This document shows positions 58,142-64,000 of a stretch of 64,000 nt of DNA, one piece after another (within the stretch, counting starts at the first letter, position 1; every line of letters begins with the position of its first letter). This DNA is from Dryomyza anilis. Lineage: Eukaryota > Arthropoda > Insecta > Diptera > Dryomyzidae. The stretch spans positions 107,954,040 through 108,018,039 of the forward strand of contig OX638130.1 of NCBI GenBank assembly GCA_951804985.1, in the 5' to 3' direction. A model generated the notes under the pieces. That model did no database searches. It saw only the letters and a program-made list of their open reading frames with translations, and was not told the DNA's origin. The translations under genes and the position numbers were made by a program.

Positions 58142-61100
58142 AAGTATGTGAAGTTAAATACGTATTTTTTTTAGCAAAGACACAAACCATTTTTTTTACA
58201 GAGCATTAACAGAGCGTAAACAGCCGCTATGTTAGCGGATGAAATCTTCCGATTGGTACAAATAAATGACTCCGAATCCGTCCAGGATCTTCATGCTGGA
58301 ATGCAATTTAATACATTGGATAGCTAATGAATAGGGCTTTCCAAATATGTAACCTATGTATATGGATCGACCCATTAGACATTTAATATACATTTTTAAA
58401 CTTGGTCATATATTGAGAAAAAGTGGTGATGATGAAGTGGACACTACTCCGTCCACGGTCCCCGTGCTGGAACTTCTTATAGTAGGTTGGATAGGTAGTG
58501 ATTAGAGCTTTCCAAATCTGTGACCTACATAGTTGGATCGATACGTTGGATATTTTTTATGAATTTTTGAAACTTGACCATTTACAAGAAACAAAAATAT
58601 TAATATGAAGAAAAAGTCATGATGATGAAGTGGCCACTACTCCGTCCATGGTTCCCGTGCTGGAACTTCTTATAGTAGGTTGGATAGGTAATGATTATAG
58701 CTTTCCAAATATGTAATCTACATATTTGGATCGATACGCTGGATATATTTTATGAATTTTTGAAACTTGACTATGTACAAGGAACAAAAATATTAATATG
58801 AAGAAAAAGTCATGATAATGAAGTGGCCACTACTCCGTCCATTGTTCCCGTGCTGGAACTTCTTATAGTAGGTTGGATAGGTAGTGATTAGGGCTTTTCA
58901 AATATGTGATCAACATATTTGGATCGATACGCTGGATATATTTTATGAATTTTTGAAACTTGACCATTTACATGGAACAAAAATATTCATATGAAGAAAA
59001 AGTCATGATGATGCAGTGGCCACTACTCCGTCCATTGTTCCCGTGCTGGAACTTCATATAGTAGGTTGTATAGGTAATGCTTAAAGCTTTCCAAATCAGT
59101 GATCGACATAGTTGGATCGATACGCTGGATATATTTCATCATCATCACTTCACTTCATCATCATCACTTTTCCTTCATATGAATATTATTGTTCCTTGTA
59201 AATGGTTAAGTTTCAAAAATTCATAAAATATATCCAGCGTATCGATCCAAATATGTGGATTACATATTTGGAAAGCTATAATCATTACCTATCCATCCTA
59301 CTATAAGAAGTTCCAGCACGGAAACCATGGACGGAGTAGTGGCACTTCATCATCATGACATTTTTTCATATGAATATTTTTGTTTCTTGTAAATGGTCAA
59401 GTTTCAAAAATTCATAAAAAATATCCAGCGTATCGATCCAACTATGTAGGTCACAGATTTGGAAAGCTCTAAGCATTGCCTATACAACCTACTATAAGAA
59501 GTTCCAGCACGGGGACCATGGACAGAGTAGTGGCCACATCATCATCATCATTTTTTCTTCATATGAATATTTTTGTTCCTTGTAAATGGTCAAGTTTCAA
59601 AAATTCATAAAAAATATCCAGCGTATCGATCCAACTATGTAGGTCACAGATTTGGAAAGTTTTAAGCATTGCCTATACAACCTACTATAAGAAGTTCCAG
59701 CACGGGGACCATGGACGGAGTAGTGGCCACTTCATCATCATGACTTTTTCTTCATATTAATATTTTTGTTTCTTGTAAATGGTCAAGTTTCAAAAATTCA
59801 TAAAAAATATCCAGCGTATCGATCCAACTATGTAGGTCACAGATTTAGAAAACTCTAAGCATTACCTATACAATCTACTATAAGAAGTTCCAGCACGGGG
59901 ACCATGGACGGAGTAATGGCCACTTCATCATCATCACTTTTCCTTCATATGAATATTATTGTTCCTTGTAAATGGTCAAGTTTCAAAAATTCATAAAATA
60001 TATCCAGCGTATCGATCCAAATATGTAGATTACATATTTGGAAAGCTATAATCATTACCTATCCAACCTACTATAAGAAATTTCAGCACGGAAACCATGG
60101 ACGGAGTAGTGGCACTTCATCATCATGACATATTTTCATATGAATATTATTGTTCCTTGTAAATGGTCAAGTTTCAAAAATTCATAAAATATATCCAGCG
60201 TATCGATCCAAATATGTCGATCCCATATTTGAAAAGCCCTAATCATTACCTATCCAACCTACTATAAGAAGTTCCAGCACGGGGACCATGGACGGAGTAC
60301 TTGCCACTTCATCATCATCACTTTTCCTTCATATGAATATTATTGTTCCTTGTAAATGGTCAAGTTTCAAAAATTCATAAAATATATCCAGCGTATCGAT
60401 ACAAATATGTAGATTACATATTTGGAAAGCCCTAATCATTACCTATCCAACCTACTATAAGAAGTTCCAGCACGGGGACCATGGACGGAGTAGTGGCCAC
60501 TTCATCATCATGACTTTTTCTTCATATAAATATTTTTGTTCCTTGTAAATGGTCAAGTTTCAAAAATTCATAAAAAATATCCAGCGTATCGATCCACCTA
60601 TGTCGATCACATACATATTTGAAAATATCCAGCGTATCGAACCAACTATGTAGGTCACAGATTTGGAAAGCTCTAAGCATTACCTATACAACCTACTATA
60701 AGAAGTTCCAGCACGGGGACCATGGACGGAGTAGTGGCCACTTCATCATCATCACTTTTCCTTCATATGAATATTATTGTTCCTTGTAAATGGTCAGTTT
60801 CAAAAATTCATAAAATATATCCAGCGTATCGATCCAAATATGTCGATCACATATTTGAAAAGCCCTAATCATTACCTATCCAACCTACTATAAGAAGTTC
60901 CAACACGGGAACCATGGACGGAGTAGTGGCCACTTCATCATCATGACTTTTTCTTCATATTAATATTTTTGTTTCTTGTAAATGGTCAAGTTTCAAAAAT
61001 TCATAAAAAATATCCAGCGTATCGATCCAACTATGTAGGTCACAGATTTGGAAAGCCCTAAGCATTACCTATACAATCTACTATAAGAAGTTCCAGCACG

Positions 61101-62759
61101 GAGACCATGGACGGAGTAATGGCCACTTCATCATCATCACTTTTCCTTCATATGAATATTATTGTTCCTTGTAAATGGTCAAGTTTCAAAAATTCATAAA
61201 ATATATCCAGCGTATCGATCCAAATATGTAGATTACATATTTGGAAAGCTATAATCATTACCTATCTAACATACTATAAGAAATTTCAGGACGGAAACCA
61301 TGGACGGAGTAGTGGCACTTCATCATCATGACATTTTTTCATATGAATATTTTTGTTCCTTGTAAATGGTCAAGTTTCAAAAATTCATAAAATATATCCA
61401 GCGTATCGATCCAAATATGTAGATTACATATTTGGAAAGCCCTAATCATTACCTATCCAACCTACTATAAGAAGTTCCAGCACGGGGACCATGGACGGAG
61501 TAGTGGCCACTTCATCATCATGACATTTTCTTTATATTAATATTTTTGTTTTTAGTTTGAAAAATTCATAAAAAATATCCAGCGTATCGATCCAACTATG
61601 TCGATTACAGATTTGGAAAGCTCAAAGCATTACCTATACAACCTACTATAAGAAGTACCAGCACGGAAACCATGGACGGAGTAGTGGCCACTTCATCATC
61701 ATGACTTTTTCTTCATTTGAATATTTTTGTTCCTTGTAAATGGTCAAGTTTCAAAAATTCATAAAAAATATCCAGCGTATCGATCCAACTATGTCGATTA
61801 CAGATTTGGAAAGCTCTAAGCAGTACCTATACAGCCTATTATAAGAAGTTCCAGCACGTGGACCATGGACGGAGTAGTGGCCACATCATCATCATCACTT
61901 TTTCTTCATATGAATATTTTTGTTCCTTGTAAATGGTCAAGTTTCAAAAATTCATAAAATATATCCAGCGTATCGATCCAAATATGTTGATCACATATTT
62001 GAAAAGCCCTAATCATTACCTATCCAACCTACTATAAGAAGTTCCAGCACGGGAACAATGGACGGAGTAGTGGCCACTGCATCATCATGACTTTTTCTTC
62101 ATATGAATATTTTTGTTCCATGTAAATGGTCAAGTTTCAAAAATTCATAAAATATATCCAGCGTATCGATCCAAATATGTAGATTACATATTTGGAAAGC
62201 TATAATCATTACCTATCCAACCTACTATAAGAAGTTCCAGCACGGGAACCATGGACGGAGTAGTGGCCACTTCATCATCATGACTTTTTCTTCATATTAA
62301 TATTTTTGTTTCTTGTAAATGGTCAAGTTTCAAAAATTCATAAAAAATATCCAACGTATCGATCCAACTATGTAGGTCACAGATTTGGAAAGCTCTAATC
62401 ACTACCTATCCAACCTACTATAAGAAGTTCCAGCACGGGGACCGTGGACGGAGTAGTGTCCACTTCATCATCACCACTTTTTCTCAATATATGACCAAGT
62501 TTAAAAATGTATATTAAATGTCTAATGGGTCGATCCATATACATAGGTTACATATTTGGAAAGCCCTATTCATTAGCTATCCAATGTATTAAATTGCATT
62601 CCAGCATGAAGATCCTGGACGGATTCGGAGTCATTTATGTGTACCAATCGGAAGATTTCATCCGCTAACATAGCGGCTGTTAACGCTCTGTTAATGCTCT
62701 GTAAAAAAAAATGGTTTGTGTCTTTGCTAAAAAAAATACGTATTTAACTTCACATACTT
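58142..62759. mobile_element. FB-like foldback transposon, complete, 4618 bp
   Basis: Ends are perfect inverted repeats (aagtatgtgaagttaaatac at 58142; complement ending 62759), flanked by an exact 9-bp duplication aaaaatgag (58133-58141, 62760-62768). Each arm has a unique outer part of about 290 bp and then an array of a 193-bp unit (gtgctggaac at 58464, 58657, 58850, 59043). The left arm holds 4 array units, the right arm 17 in inverted orientation, meeting near 59138 with no unique middle. Drosophila FB elements likewise have tandemly repeated inverted arms and 9-bp duplications. No transposase is present; related autonomous elements carry a P-like transposase. Confidence 0.92.
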
Positions 62760-62768
62760 AAAAATGAG

Positions 62769-63720
62769 TGAATAATAGTGAATAATACACTGTGTAGTAA
62801 AATCAAGTCAATTAAATACAAAATCACTTAAGAAGTAAATAAAAGTCATAACACTGCATTACTGCAAAATAAAACTGTATTAAATTTCACTACATTAATT
62901 TTCTCGATGTAACAACTCTCCAAGTAGTTAAATAGGTCTTTAAGAATCTTGAGAAGAAAACATTATTAATACACGGTATACTAAAATCAAGTCAAATAAA
63001 TACAAAATCACTTAAGAAGTAAATAAAAATCATAATACTGCATTACTTCAAAATTCAACTGTATTAAATTTACCTAAATTAATATTCTCGATGTAACAAC
63101 TTTTCAAATAGAATCTTGAAAATAAGCTATTAGAAAATATTTATATTCAACGGTCGTGGTATTAAAAGTTCTCAAGTACTATGAGTGGTTTTTGTAACCA
63201 CATTATTTACTGCATCTTTAGGTGTCGATACTTAGAACTACATTTTTTCAAAACAAATACAGAAAACCAAAAAACACACCACAGTTTCAGCAATATGTAG
63301 AAAAGAAGTATATAATACACGGTGTAGTAAAATCAAATCAAATAAATACAAAATCACTTAATAAGTAAATAAATCATAACAATCATAACTTCATACTACA
63401 TAAGTTCATACTACAGTTTCTGCAATATGTATTAAACGAGTCACTAATACACTGTGTACTAAAATAAAGACAAATAAATACAAAATCACTTAAGAAGTAA
63501 ATGTAAGTCGTAACACTACATTATTTCAATATAAAACTGTATTAAATTTCACTACATTAATTTTCTCGATGTAACAACTTTCCAAGTAGTTAAATAGGTC
63601 TTTAAGAATCTTGAGAAGAAGCCATTAGAAAACATTATTACTCAAGCGTCGTGGTATTGAAAGTTCTCAAGTACTAAGTGTGGTTTTTGTAACCATATCA
63701 TTTACTGCTTCTTTAGCTGT
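62769..63720 (+). repeat. Repeat field 'atacactgtgtagtaaaatc', right part, two long direct repeats
   Basis: The order aatacactgtgtagtaaaat, caaatcacttaagaagtaaa, actgtattaaatttcactac, ctcgatgtaacaac, caagtagttaaataggtctt recurs at 62790-62960 and 63450-63620, about 660 bp apart, with shorter partial units at 62970 and 63310. Part of the field interrupted by the foldback element. Confidence 0.8.
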
Positions 63721-64000
63721 CGATACGCATTCGTGTTGATTGAATGATTTTCAAGAGCATCAAGTACCAATTAATGCCTGGTAATGCTCTCGCTTAAGGG
63801 GGTTTTATTTAATTCCAATGACTTTATTAAAAAAAAAGGTTTTATTTCCTGTTTTGTTTTTTATTTGTTTGTTTTGCTATATTCTTCTGAAATTTATTTA
63901 ATTCATTGTTCGAGTTTTAAATTTTTTTAAGTATGTTATTATTTTGTGAAATACACAATAAATAGTATTAGTTCCGAAAAATATATATATTTTTTCTGTG
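63721..64000. other. AT-rich edge of the window
   Basis: The last bases, tattttttctgtg, look like the right terminus of another TIR element of the acacagaaaaaa type, cut by the window edge. No gene. Confidence 0.4.

Overview
The window reads as gene-poor, AT-rich nuclear DNA from a brachyceran fly (Diptera), more like the repeat-laden intergenic or giant-intron sequence of a calyptrate such as a blowfly or house fly than compact drosophilid DNA. The reasons are opa-like CAG/CAA runs in the few GC-richer islands, elements resembling dipteran mini-me/INE-1, a Drosophila-FB-like foldback element with a 9-bp target duplication, short terminal-inverted-repeat elements everywhere, and the absence of any long reading frame (longest about 140 codons, none convincing). 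The species assignment is inference. The only gene supported to a normal standard is one tRNA-Ile(AAU) at 36004-36077 with its T6 terminator.

Layout. 0.3-2.1 kb: a TIR element, then a Helitron-like element carrying a 15-bp minisatellite. 4.5-6.25 kb: a 0.6-kb unit repeated three times in tandem. 7.7-9.8 kb: a hairpin element followed by two copies of an 850-bp 'catcatattgatga' element. 11.2-11.6 kb: unique sequence with a strong CTCF-type motif. 12.1-13.6 kb: foldback element with internal hairpins. 15.0-16.1 kb: GC-richer CAA/CAG island. 17.2-18.1 kb: LTR carrying an insertion. 21.6-22.0 kb: 42-bp minisatellite. 23.5-26.5 kb: a nest in which a Transib-like element sits in a SINE that sits in an older TIR element, next to a mini-me-like element. 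26.6-29.5 kb: paired duplicated segments, one with a SINE and one with the empty site. 33.0-33.9 kb: 41-bp minisatellite split by a 221-bp element. 36.0 kb: tRNA. 36.8-38.2, 43.3-44.3 and 54.5-55.0 kb: three copies of a further TIR family. 40.6-41.7 kb: another 42-bp minisatellite. 45.7-46.2 kb: a solo LTR. 52.6-56.4 kb: an inverted pair of 'gggtaaagtgggaaac' repeats, one holding an exon-like segment. 57.7-63.7 kb: a repeat field interrupted by a 4.6-kb foldback element (58142-62759) with exact 9-bp target duplications.

The window is best understood as layered transposition rather than cooperating genes. Many unrelated small elements end in nearly the same terminal string (acAcagaaaaaaa), which suggests shared mobilisation machinery encoded elsewhere. 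The unique islands at about 11.2-11.6, 15.0-16.1, 19.1-19.5, 22.2-22.4, 29.9-30.5, 39.6-39.9 and 57.2-57.5 kb are the best places to look for enhancers, insulators or an untranslated exon. Boundaries of diverged repeats are approximate; those supported by target duplications or inverted termini are exact where stated.
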